Shown here: positions 20,301 through 32,073 of the stretch, piece after piece | Numbering within the stretch: position 1 is the stretch's first letter | How the letters are laid out: each line of letters opens with the position of its first letter | From: Stagonosporopsis chrysanthemi | Lineage: Eukaryota > Ascomycota > Dothideomycetes > Pleosporales > Didymellaceae | Length of the DNA: 64,000 nucleotides | Direction: 5' to 3' | Assembly (NCBI GenBank): GCA_022560025.1 | Contig: JAFISE010000054.1 | Span: forward strand, 123,892 to 187,891 | Translations under genes and position numbers: made by a program | The notes under the pieces: model-generated | Databases searched by the model: none | Told to the model about the DNA's origin: nothing | What the model saw: only the letters and a program-made list of their open reading frames with translations

Positions 20301-23094
20301 GACGACGAGCCGCCTTGGAACAGACAGGGGTCGTTTATGCGGCTGCGAGGCCGTCCGTGATCAGCATGAAAGACTTGCATTATTCGTACCTAGTGAATCG
20401 CGCCCACGTAGCCTGCCCAGTCGATACATGGACTTGTATAGCTCGAGGAGAGCGTACTTGCGAGGCGATATTTCAGCATCCGAGAATGGTATGACAAGCA
20501 ACCTAAGAGTACGAGCCTCAAGAGCTAATAAACGGGTCGTTCTCGGGGGTTGAAGTTGCTTTTTGGTCTCTCGGTTAAAGCAACGGCAATGGCTTTGCGA
20601 AAGATGAAAAGGCTGCGAGATTGGGAATGCTGCTCGAGCAGTGATCAGCAGTATCGTGAGCTCAAGTCGAGCTGTCTGTGTGCCGGTGGTTACACAGCAT
20701 TGGTGTTTGCTCAGGCTGACGTTGTTTCTGTAACGCACGTGTGCTTTTGTTGCGTTGCTTCCCCGCTCCAGATACTTGATGGCTGGTGTAAAATCCGGTG
20801 AACTATCATGCATTGACGACGACCTTGGGGTCGCAACGATAGCACATCGACAGTCACGATGGACCGCCCTTTGCTGCTCAACTTCAATGCTTGCTCCGTA
20901 GTGACGACTCTTCCCCACGTGTTCAGTGGTCTGCTCAGGCGTGCGACAACGGGCTAGGCCTCAGTGATCCACAAAGCTGGCGGACGAAAGGGCACATCTA
21001 GTGGGGCTGCAGGTCATTGAGGCTTCCCTTACTGGCATTATGACGTCTGGTGGAGTACTATGCCTGCGAAGCGACTTTTGCGCGCGTGGTGCGACGGCCA
21101 GGCGACTGACAGAGCCAGAGGGCTTGGCTTTCGACACCCTTGGATTCTGCGATATTGGAGGGCTTGCAGCAGTGCAGCCATGAAGGCTTTTTTCGCGGAA
21201 TGTTTCGTGTGCCCGCCAATGGGCATTTGCTTTGCTGTGCAGCAGGCAGGCCCGGGGATCGATAGGAGGCGCCCGCCATGGCAACCGGGGATCGAGAGCC
21301 GTTCGGGACATGCCTGAACAGGCCTACTCGAAGCAGGTGGCTCGAGCGCGCGTGTGGATTGTTGCCGTATTGGGGGAACGAAAAGCGACCGGGGGGCGTA
21401 GGCTTGGTGGAGCCCAAAAAGCAGCCTCGCGCAGGAACCCTGCTCGGGCCTGCGTGTGCTTGATGCGCGGGCGCCCATGCTGCGAGCGCATGCTGCGACA
21501 GGCAGCTCGAGTCACGGCAACGCTGTCAGACATGTCATGGCCCCGGGCGCGAGCGCGCTCCTCTAGGAAGAGGCCTGGCAAGAGGCTGGCACGCTGGCAC
21601 GCTGGCACGCTGGCAACTGGCAACGCCGGCATGGATCGATGGCCGGCGCCGGCACCGCTGGCACCGTTGGCACCGCTGGCACCGTTGGCACTGCTGGCCA
21701 CGATGCGCGCGCGCCCAGATTCCTTTCCTGACGCGGGCGGCGGCGCGGACGCGACGATGCGCGATCGAACGCGAACTGCTCAACGTCTGAGGGTGGGCGG
21801 CGCTGGCGCAAGGGGACGGAGGCCGGGGAGGTCTCTGGCATCCCTCCTGCGCACGGGCGCGCGCAGGCGAATCGTGGTGCAGTGGCCGGCCGCCAAGCAG
21901 GCGTCGAGGTTAGGTTGCGACGCCGCACGGCCGCCAACGCTCCCTGGCCGCCCATCCCTGCCGGGCCCTGACAGCATGCGGCGTGCGCAGGCGCTGCAGC
22001 ACTGCAGCACTGCAGGGCGCCCATGTCGGGCCCTGGCAGACCGTCGCCCTGAAGCTTTTCGAGCTTGTCCCCAAGCTGGCTGTCTGGTGCAGGTCGCGGG
22101 TCGACGGGTCCGCTGGCGACGAGCAATAATAGTGCCGTAGCCCTATGTACAGCACATGCTCCAGCTCTCCCATCTCCAGCTCCCGTCGCCTCGCTCTCGC
22201 GCAGACGCCCGCAGCCTCCATTGCCCGTTGCTGTTGTTGTGCGTGTGTTTTGCTGTCGCCCGTCGCTCCTTCCCTGCCTCGCTTGAGCGCATCACCACAG
22301 ACGACCGTTGAGCGCGCCCCACGCCCTCCTCTCCCTGTGCCGACTGCACTGCAGGCCCGACCCTTGCAGCAAGCCCGCCGTCCGCCGTCTGGAGCCCACT
22401 GTCCCTTCCGTAGAGCCCGATTGTCAAGGCGTCAAGGCGTCACCGCGCAGCTGCCCCTCCTTATCACCACCTGCTATCAGTCCAGCCTCACCCACGAGAG
22501 ACAGACTGTGTCTGAGACCTCTTCAATTGCCCGCTCCCCACGCCTCGCCTCCGTCCCAGCTGTGCTCGGCGCATTGATCCCAGCTGGCTGTAGCACGGCG
22601 AGCCTGACCTCCGGCTGCCCATTTGGCCGTCCCCGATTTGGTAATTTACCTTCTTCCGCGTATAGAGCACCACGCCCAGCACCCGCTTGTCTGGCTGTCG
22701 AGTGCATTCACTGCCCCGCCACCGTCACGACCCCGTCACTGTTCGAGGCATTGGCTGTGCCGTCTCGTATTCTCCGCCTCTGGCCACCACATTCCTCTAC
22801 CACGCCCAATTGGGTCGCGCCATTCCTCGCCCAACCCACTGCCTCGATCACAATAATAACAAAGCGACAGCAATTGAGCAACGTCAACACCAGCCACCGT
22901 CACAACAAACGGACCCTCTCTTTACAACACCAGGACCACGCTGCGCCAGTGCAATTGAAGGCATTCGCTTCCCCGGTTCGACCGATCCCAGATACGTAGA
23001 CTCGATGCTGCGACGCGCTCAAGTAGCGGCGCCCAATTAGCGACTCTCATTTCGGACCGCCACTTTCCTCTGTTTGTTGCAAGCCACCTCCAGC
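17331..23094. other. Gene-poor 5.8-kb stretch upstream of the RasGEF gene
   Basis: 17.3-21.0 kb has ordinary base composition but no frame with family resemblance. From about 21.2 kb the sequence becomes GC-rich and pyrimidine-rich on the plus strand. Long frames there (21232-22140 and 22145-22999, plus) are open because of composition and are Arg/Ala/Pro-rich without domains. I read 22.1-23.1 kb as the promoter and long 5' leader of the RasGEF gene. Confidence 0.5.
21585..21698. repeat. GC-rich minisatellites (GCTGGCAC and GGCACCGYT units)
   Basis: Two adjacent short arrays: about four 8-bp GCTGGCAC copies at 21585-21614, and five 9-bp GGCACCGCT/GGCACCGTT copies at 21651-21698. Confidence 0.8.
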
Positions 23095-26000
23095 ATGAGC
23101 GACTTCAACGTGGACTCTGAAGAGACGGAGAGGTACTCGAGCGATATCGTTGCACCCCTCAACATCTCCAAGTCATCCAAGAAGTCGCGCACCAGCGTCT
23201 ACAACCACAGCCGCCAGGCATCGCGAACACTTTCCATACGATCACAATCGCAATCCCAGATCTCCCCGCCACTGACACCCACAATCGCAGGTGATTCAAT
23301 GGCACAACAACTTCCTCCTCAACCAGTATTCCACCACTACCTTCGGGCCTTCTACCACTACGTTCCAGCCCCCACAGTATCTTCTTCGACAGATGAATCG
23401 TCGATAACAGTAGCAATAAAACAGGGCGACGTCATCCTGGTACATTCGGTACATCCCAACGGGTGGGCTGACGGCACGTTACTTGGATCTGGAGCAAGAG
23501 GCTGGCTGCCCACCAACTACTGCGAGCCCTATGACCACCCAACCATCCGCAACCTACTCAACGCCCTGACGCATCTTTGGGACCTTGTTCGAGATGGTGA
23601 AGGTGGAAACCTGGTTGCCTTTACCAAGCAGGACTACGTTCGAGGGATGATCGCTGGCATACGGTTCTTCCTGGTAAGACCAAGCAGCTTCATGTCTCTG
23701 TCTACATTGTTACTTACAACAAGCAGGAACGAACGGACTGTTTGTCAAGAGACTCACATCTAATCCTTGCGCACGTTGGCTTGCGACGTATGCGGAAAGG
23801 GCTTCTGGGTGACTTGTCAACGCTTGTCAAGACCGCCAAAAAGCTCCAGGAGTCACTACAATCGAGTGGTGAGGCTGAGCCAGTATTTGATGTGCTAGAT
23901 GAGCTCGTGCTTAAGGCGTTCAAGCTCGTTACACGAGCGGTCCGATTCCTGGATATCTGGGCGACAGATGCAGTGTCGTTATCGTTCGAGCTGAAAGACA
24001 GCAACACACAGCGTCCACTGACACCGCCAGTCGACTCTGCTGACGCTGTCGTGGTACCACTCCCAGCGTCTATCTCAGCAGCAGATGATGACTCGCAGGC
24101 CAATCAAACCGAAATTCCTGTTGCACAAGCGCCAAGTTTAGCCGACACCGCCACACCCCAGTCAGCACGGAACCTCAATCGCCTTTCTGTTGCATTTTCA
24201 ATACCTTCCGAATCAGACTCTCTCCAATCGCCTCTTGTTGCTACTCAGCCCCAGACGCAAGTCAAGAGGATTTCTGTCACCCACCGACTGTCGTACACAG
24301 GAGCATCGCCAGGTGCTCGTAAGGAGAACCTAGCATCGGAACGACTAAGTACGGCCCAAGACTCGTTCTTGGGGTTCATTGGATCTTTCATCGGATTACA
24401 TATTCAGTCAAGATCCTCAGAAGAGCTGGCTCATATTACACAGCAATCCGTCGTTGCCTGTCGCCATCTGCTTACCGTTGTCGAGGAAGTATGGGAACGC
24501 GACTCAAGAAGATACAAGCCTTTGGAAGAATCACGAGACATTATGTACGTGCGACTCACGGAGCTAGTGCAGGCCACCAAAGACATGTTCAACTCCTCGG
24601 TTGCCGATATGGACGAAGCAGTCTTCACGGCAAGCTCGGGGAACCAACTCATTGCTGCTGCCACTAGCTGTGTCCGATCTGCCGGCGACTGCGTCGCCAA
24701 GACACGAATTGTTATCGAGAAGATTGGAGACTTTGAGTTTGAAGCAGCTGGGTTAGGCTTGTCTGAGTCGATTCTCGAACAGGTTGAAGCTACCCACTCT
24801 CAAGAGGAGGAGGCAACACCAAAGGTCTTGGAACCTACCTTGGAGACCGACAAGCCTTTGCCAGCGCCGCCGGCCGAAGAGGAATCCACAGCACTCTCGA
24901 TGACGCCTGAGTCAAAACCGCTACCGGACATTCCTGAGCAGTCGCCGTCAGACGAAGAGAGCCTCGAAGTACCACCAACTATCCCTGCTGCGATTGCGGA
25001 GAGCCTTGAAAGTCCAATCGCGCCATCCTTTGCTTCCTCGTTGCAGCCCGTGGATGAGGATCACGCCATCACTTCGGAACTTCCTACTGCCTCTGAGGTT
25101 GCAGGTAGCCCAACAAGCACCACACCACCAACTACCAAGACTGCTCGCAGTGATAGTGTCAACGCATCGGTGGCTGACTCTAGCAGCACCTTCCATTTCA
25201 GCATTGGCAATGGAAGCGTAGTCTCTCATACGTCCACCCGCGCTACCACTCCGGATCACTTGCCTTCCAAGAAGCAGAGTTTCCAGACAATGATAAGCAG
25301 CTTCGGTAGCTCTTCTGAGTTGCGATCACTCGCGAGCGAAGATGTCGCAGCTGGTGAGGAGCATCTGCTGGAGACCACCTACGTCCACGAGCTCGTGTAC
25401 AACAAGGAAGGCCAGATCTCTGGTGGCTCACTTCCTGCCCTCGTCGAGCAGCTTACCACCCACGAGTCTACTCCTGATGCTGTCTTCGTCACAACTTTCT
25501 ACCTCACATTCCGCCTATTCACAACGCCGATTGAACTGGCACAGGCTCTCATTGATCGCTTCGAACATGTTGGTGACAGCCAGACGGTCGGCGTCCCAGT
25601 CCGCCTTAGAGTTTACAACGTCTTCAAAGGCTGGCTCGAGAGCCACTGGTCGGCTGACAGTGACGCGACTGCTCTTGGCTTGATCTTGTCTTTCGCTACT
25701 GGGAGGCTTCGAGCTGCTTTGCCGGCAGCTGGAAAACGGCTTGCAGAGCTCACATCCAAGGTCACCGAGGTTCGTGCAGGTGCCCTTGTACCCAGGCTCG
25801 TCTCTTCTATTGGCAAGACTGGCGTCTCGCACACAATATTCTCGTCTAATGAGAGCAATGCGCCATCGCCGATCATCACCAAGAGTCAGCTCAATGCTCT
25901 GAGATCTAACAAAGAAGGCCGTACGCAATGCAGCATTCTGGACTTTGACCCCATGGAGTTGGCCAGACAGTTCACTATCATCGAGTCGAAGCTTTTCTGT

Positions 26001-26831
26001 GACATCCAGCCAGAAGAGCTACTAGCTTTGGAATGGACCAAAAAATGTGACTCAAAGGCTGTCAACGTCAAGGCAATGTCAAAGCTATCGACGGATCTTG
26101 CCAATCTGGTTGCAGACACAATCCTCCAACTTGAGGATGCCAAGAAGCGAGCTGTTATGATTAAGCACTGGGTCAAGATCGCCGCCAAATGTCTAGAGCT
26201 GAACAACTACGACTCTCTCATGGCGATTATCTGTTCTCTCAATTCATCCATGGTCATGCGCCTAAAACGAACTTGGGAGATTGTCTCCGCGAAGACCAAG
26301 GTTCGCCTGGAAGAGCTCAAGGCCATCACTGACGTTGGGCGCAATTACGCCGTCCTTCGTCAGCGCCTACACAACCACGTCGCACCTTGCATTCCGTTCG
26401 TCGGTATCTACCTCACCGATCTCACGTTCATCGACGTCGGTAACGGAACTACTCGCCAGCTTCCAGGCGAGTCTGGTTCCGACAGCATGTCTGTGATCAA
26501 CTTTGACAAGCACATGAAGACGGCCAAGATTATCGGCCAACTGCAGTCGTTCCAAGTGCCTTATCGACTTGTTGCCATTCCTGAGATGCAGGAGTGGATG
26601 GAATCACAAATCCAGCGTGTACGGTCAAGCGACCAATCCAACGTCCAGAGCTACTATCGACGTTCTCTTCTTCTTGAGCCACGGGAGCTTCAGCATCCCA
26701 CCCGAGGTTCCCCATCTGTGGATACCACCACTCAAAGCACGCTCACAGCTGAGAGCCGCACCACTTCAAGGGAAAAATTCGAATTTCTCAATTTCAACTT
26801 TTCAACGGCCGGCCTCATGAAAGGCTCATAA
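23095..26831 (+). CDS. SH3-RasGEF (CDC25-type) Ras guanine nucleotide exchange factor
   Basis: Activates Ras-type GTPases by catalysing GDP release. Exons are 23095-23673 and 23727-26831 (donor GTAAGA, acceptor AAGCAG), giving 1227 residues. The join reads GMIAGIRFFL + ERTDCLSRDSHLILAHV. Domains in order: a disordered Ser-rich N-terminus; an SH3 domain at about 84-146 (FYHYVPAP..IKQGDVILV..GWLPTNYCEPY); a long Pro/Ser-rich linker; RasGEF_N at about 735-860 (ETTYVHELVYNKEGQISGGS, FVTTFYLTFRLFTTPIELAQ); and the catalytic RasGEF domain at about 930-1160 (ELARQFTIIESKLFCDIQPE, MIKHWVKIAAKCLELNNYDS, VPFVGIYLTDLTF-like, INFDKHMKTAKIIGQLQSFQ). This is the architecture of yeast Cdc25 and its filamentous homologues. 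The start is chosen as the first ATG in frame, and it matches a natural acidic N-terminus MSDFNVDSEE. Confidence 0.95.
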
Positions 26832-29800
26832 ATTTACCTCCAGGCGTACACAGGCGTCGCGTCATGTTTTGGATACCCCATCATATAATCACGCCAGACT
26901 GGCATCTCATAGCTGGTAAAGGCGCTCAAGCGCCCGTCGACCCAGCCTTCTTCTTGCGTTTTTCTGCGCATGTTCACGATATCATGTTCTGTTTTTATGC
27001 TTTGCTGCTCTATACCATGGGAATTTGTCAATACTGGGACGGAGTTCGAGGAAAAGGATACACCAACGTGGCGGCCACATATACACTAGCACCAGCCTTT
27101 CCCACCACTATGGGCTGGGAAAAAAGCAAGCCGCAGGAAAAGTGTTCCGTAGCTGTAGTAGCATCCATGTGCATATACCACGCAGAGGTTTCTGCCGAGC
27201 AATGAAGAATCATTCAAGGCCGTCTATCGCATCTCTTTTGAAAGTGACCAAGTGCTGGATAACTGTGAGGGGTCGTGACGAATAGCAGATACTTATGCGC
27301 AGAGGATTTGAAAGCATTATCTGTACGCAGCAAGGTACAGTTCCTTCCTCAACCACACACGCTGCAATACGCGTCAGATTTTCTCTACCCGCCGACCCAA
27401 CGTGAGACCCGCGACCCGCGCCACTCACCTGCATACACCGCATTTACGCTGCAGACAATGTGTGTCAAACACATGGGGCCGTGATACAGTCTCGACTCGC
27501 TGTGACGATTGCAGATGCTAAGAGGGCGTGTGAAGGGGAGAGGTGGGGTGGAGGTGATAAGGGTGGTGGTGTATGATGGCAACGATAACCACATCCACCC
27601 TATCTTTCCCGAATCCCTCTCAGTCCCCCACCCGCACGCAAATAGCCAACGCCACTAGAAGGATCTGTTTCGGATGTCAGACGCGCAGAGTTGGCGGTTT
27701 GTCACGAGGTCTTCGTGCGTGGTCTGGCTGTTCGGATGGGGTACTACTACCTACCTACGTCCCTGCTTGGCAGAGTTTGGTGGGCAGCGAGAAGAGGCAT
27801 GTGGTCTGTGTACCGCCAGTGATCAGTGTATTTGAAAGCTGTTTCGAGCCGAGCGGTGAGCTCATCAGCTGGGGTAGAGAGAAGAAGAAGAAGAAGGAGG
27901 AGGAGGCGGCCTTCTCAAGCGCCACGTGCAGGCCTGGAGGGTGTATGGGTGCTGTGCTGTGCTGGAATCGCAAACTCACGCCGTCGCGAACATGCCCCAC
28001 GCACCAGGAACAGCAACAGTCATCTGGTATGTGCATAGCCCTCGCTCCCATACTTCTGCCCCCGGTGCTCTCACGCGATTAAGCGCTCTTGCGCTCCGCT
28101 GCGGCGTAGCCAAGCCTTGTCCTGCAAGCTTGAAACTCACATGTATTGTTTGTCGCAGACCCAGCGCGCTTCTGCAGATGAGAAGCAATGAATGATTGGC
28201 GTGCTTCGATGGGATGGGAGTGCGTAATTCATGCTCGAGACAGAAGGCGTATATTTGACCGTTGCATTCACCAGTAACTGGTCGTTGTCCGCGGTTCATC
28301 ATGTTTACATTTCCTCCTTGCGATATGGTGAGGTTTTCCCAGCATCTGATTTTTGAGAGCACAGTACGCTGGTCGTCTGTGTTAGGAACGGTTGAGAGCT
28401 TGGTGGTGTGGGTGTGGGGGTTGTTACGGTCTCGACAAAATGCATATCCTACCTTGGCCGCACCTGCAGGCTCATTGAACTTTAATGTAGGTCTTAGGGC
28501 AGTGATTTGGGAGTAGGTAACCTCAAACTGACATAATGCAGCTGACCTCTGATGTGGCGATTGCTCAAAAGTCTCACGGCAGCTTTGACGAAGAGCTACT
28601 TCGATGGAGATTGCTACTGTGTGTGGCCATTGGAACCAGCATTGGAACACGTATCTGGAAGGAGATGATAAAAGGGACTCCGAAACCCTGTATGAGTGCT
28701 GCACCTGTCGCAAGACCCAAGCGGCAAGTCCCCAATAGGGGCTTGAAGATCAAGATGCCAGGGATAATGGGCGAAGAGTTCCCCAGAATCATAGTTTTGA
28801 GACAGGAAACGCTTGCCATGTCGCCTATTCAGGAGGTCGCAGGTCCGTCCTCCGAAAGATCTTGGGCTGCGGCAGCTTGTACTACACCACCTACCCCCAG
28901 GGAGACACAGACTCAGCCGGCGAGTACAAAGACAACGAACGAGCTGGCGCTTTCGGGAGTGATACTCACTATCGAAATACCGCCATCAGTACCAGATCCC
29001 GTTTGCGATAAGGCCATCGTCGAGCTCTCGGAGATGTTACAGAGATGGTGAATCAACAGCATGATGACCCGGACCACAGAGGGAGTTTCTTCGGAAACGA
29101 CAACCGAACCACCAGAATCGACAACCAGGTTATGTCTCTGCGGCTTCGCGCGGATGGTCACATGGCTCTGTTCATCGTAAGACTACATCCAATCCGGCGA
29201 ATCGACTGCGTCAGCGATTCTGTGTGCAGACAGTCACAGGAAAGTTCGGCTTGGAAACTGCGACGCTGGCAAGTCGGGTGTCGATAGCAACATCAGGTGT
29301 ATTTCTTGGGGAGCCGACTACTGTGCAATTCCAAAGGCAGATCTTTACGTCGAGAAAACTCAATCGGTGTCAGCGATGCACGAGAGCTCCGCCCTGTGAA
29401 ATGAGCTCGGAGTCTGGCGGAGACGACCTCCGGGATAAGCGGCGTGTCTGGGTAAGACGAGAAACGGATGAGCACTCGGCGCATATGCAGTGTGTAAGCA
29501 TCGATCCTGCCAAATTGGCGTGTAAATGGGTATGCGAGGTCGATATTGAAAAACTGAAAATTCGTACAGGTCTCGGTTCTCGTGTGTGATAAAGACTCCA
29601 ATCCCTCTGCCATTAGATATGTGGTGCACAGCCATCAGCTGCGGCGGCTCTAACGGGTACCACCTTCCAAATTTGCTTGCGTTGTGCTCGTGCGTTGTGC
29701 AAGAAGGTAGGATGCTCCCGGGACCTTGCAGTTGGTGGGTCCTCATTACGGACCCTTCGGACCCCGCTCCCTTCCAACCAAGCCACCCTTCATGACGTTT

Positions 29801-30288
29801 AGTTCTGCAGCCTATACAACCCTGCCACCAGTTTTGCAGCTTGATCGTGTCCCTGATCTGCACGAGCCTCAGATGTTGGCGATCAACAGCAGACGGTCCT
29901 TCAACTCGTAAGCGCCATGGTTGGTAAAGGCAACGTGGCTGGGGCCGCTAGACGGACACCATCGAGTAAGCGGCGCAGCCTGATCAAGTCAAGCCCAAGC
30001 CTCACGATGTTTGCACCGTACCCAATCGTCCGAAAAAGAGCCCGCTATTCGATTCGAGTATGGCGCCGGGCCGTGGAGCGCAAAAGGCGGGTAAACTTGT
30101 GCAGCGCCCAGACACACCAAGCTTCGCTGTCGGTGACCACGAGTCCAGAAAGGCTGGTAGCTGGAAATGGTTCCATGTGAGCGCATGTGTACTTGAACGA
30201 GTCCCGGCCCTTGTCCCTGTCCCCGGTCTCTTCCCGCCTTCTGCATTTCAACATCTCGACGTCTGCAGCCCGACAAGGTCGAACTGCT
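26832..30288. other. 3.4-kb stretch without a confident gene
   Basis: Holds the RasGEF 3' region, a (GAA)n-like purine run at about 27880-27908, and two longer frames I cannot support. One is 245 codons on minus (27976-28713) and one is 171 codons on plus (28536-29051). They overlap in opposite directions, and neither shows a domain, signal peptide or convincing splice partner. Confidence 0.45.
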
Positions 30289-31150
30289 ATGGACTACCGG
30301 AAACTACTCAGTCTGGCACTCGTGCCGTCAGTGCTCTTCTTGCTCCTCTCGCTGGTCTCGGTGGCGTTGACGACACACTACTGGATAATTGGTGATTGGA
30401 TCACACCTCGAGGAGTCCGAGTAGTGACAGATAACTTTAATGAGCGCACGCAATCATACACCGTCGACGAAACCATTGTATACTTTACCGAGAACGACAC
30501 CGATTCGACCATTGTTTCTGGGTGTATATGCCTCACTGCCGCCGTTGTGGCGGTCATCGCATGGGCAGAACTACGGAAGCCGGACATGGATACACAACAG
30601 GCAGCTGTATGCGAAGCACCCTTTCTTTGATGACAAGCTTACTGAAATTGACAGAACAAACGGAGATTCTGGATCCTCGCTGTGGTCGTGACTAGCCTCA
30701 TTGGCGCGATCACTGCGCTCGTCTCCATCATTCTTCATTACACCAACATGGGCGATGATGCATTTGGATGCAGGTCTGAGACCCTCCAGATGGCTGGTCA
30801 GTTCAACACGAACAAGTACTGCACGAGGGAGATGGCTGCATGCAATTTCCTGCCTAATTACCTGTCCAATGGTGACAAAGACAGCGCTGCGTTAGGCTGC
30901 GCTGAGGCAGTAAGTCTGCAATGCCACTGTATAGACTCTGGCTAAAGTACAACAGGTTACCGTCAAATGGCTGCAGATTGCTATGATCTTGCTGGCACTT
31001 GTTATTCTCAGCATCTACTCGGTACAAGCATTTCTGCGCAGGAAGACACGGCCGGCCCGAATGATCGCAATCGAGAAAGAGCCCATACCGCTGGACTCGA
31101 ACGATCACTTCTCGTCGAGCGAGCGTATCCCCTCCAGGGAACGCCTCTGA
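30289..31150 (+). CDS. Hypothetical four-helix membrane protein
   Basis: Exons are 30289-30606, 30655-30909 and 30956-31150 (donors GTATGC and GTAAGT; acceptors GACAG and AACAG), giving 255 residues with all phases matching. Helix 1 is at the N-terminus (LALVPSVLFLLLSLVSVALT), followed by an extracellular-type loop containing a Trp and acidic residues. Helix 2 is SGCICLTAAVVAVIAWAEL. Helix 3 is FWILAVVVTSLIGAITALVS, followed by a Cys-containing loop (FGCRSETL..KYCTREMAACNF). Helix 4 is LQIAMILLALVILSIYSV, with a basic then acidic cytosolic tail. The layout resembles fungal claudin-like/SUR7-PalI and tetraspan proteins, but no family-defining motif is visible, so no function is assigned. Three short frames fusing into one four-helix protein makes the gene model convincing. 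Confidence 0.75.
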
Positions 31151-32073
31151 TTTCGCAGCAACGCGCATGCTAGATGACCATCACGACTCACGATTTCCTT
31201 TTGCAAGAAATGACTTCACTCTGCATTCTTGGCGTTTATCTGCTCTTCGACGTAGAAACTGGGTTCTCGTCACCGCGGAGCATCACAGGACATCATGATG
31301 ATTCACAATGACGGCTACGGCAAACTACCACATCATAGCGCTAATATGGCGATGCTTTGCTTTGGTTAGCTTTTGGGTTTGAAGACACAGGGTTGCGCTC
31401 TCGATGGGTCAATATGCCTAATACGATAATGTCGTTCGAGTTCATGCACTTCGACCCTCATGGAACGATCAGATCCACTTCGTGTACTGTCGGCTTTCTC
31501 TGAGTGCATAGCACAAGAGCACGGATAGCCGGCATACTACTGATGACGCACGGAGGCCTGATGACCTCAGTCTCAAACCATGCTGAAAGCCTGATTCGCG
31601 TCCCGCCACCCCACACTCTGGCCCCAGATCTACCGTGCACGCCTCAGCCGCAGCCGCCTTGTTTTTCCTGCAGCTAGCTATTGAATCGGCATTAGCCTCA
31701 TGTCAGGCGTCACCGCCGCACGACCCTCAGAAAGCGCGAAAAGGCTTGGACAGCCGCTCCCCAGATTTATTCTGGTGCAAGTATTACGAGGCAAATCCAG
31801 GCAAAACGTGTAGTGGCCTACTGCACCAAACGAATCTCGAGTTGCCTACAGTGTCACATACCAGGGGGCACACCTCCCAGCAATAGGACAGCATCACAAA
31901 ACACCTATCACAGCAATACGTAGCTTGCGAACATATGTACCTGACGAGTCACTGCATTGCAACTGGTGAAGGACTGATTCGTGAATTGCTAGCACTTATA
32001 TTGTTCCACGTCGTAATGCTTCATCATTTAGACAAAGCGAGAGTTTGTTGTGGCAAGATACCTTCCCATTTTT
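31151..32073. other. Intergenic stretch, no gene seen
   Basis: About 0.9 kb. A frame at 31635-31886 has a secretion-signal-like start but lacks an ATG, so it is not called. The rest is taken as the amidase promoter. Confidence 0.45.

Noticed and set aside
21232..22140. 302-codon plus-strand frame, GC-rich
   Set aside because: Arg/Ala/Pro-rich without domains, overlaps similar frames on the other strand, and lies over minisatellites; openness is explained by composition.
22145..22999. 284-codon plus-strand frame just before the RasGEF gene
   Set aside because: Pro/Ser/Arg-rich reading of a pyrimidine-rich leader; no domain, and several overlapping frames are equally open.
27976..28713. 245-codon minus-strand frame
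   Set aside because: No recognisable domain or secondary-structure pattern, and it overlaps an open plus-strand frame (28536-29051); it could be a gene but I cannot support it.
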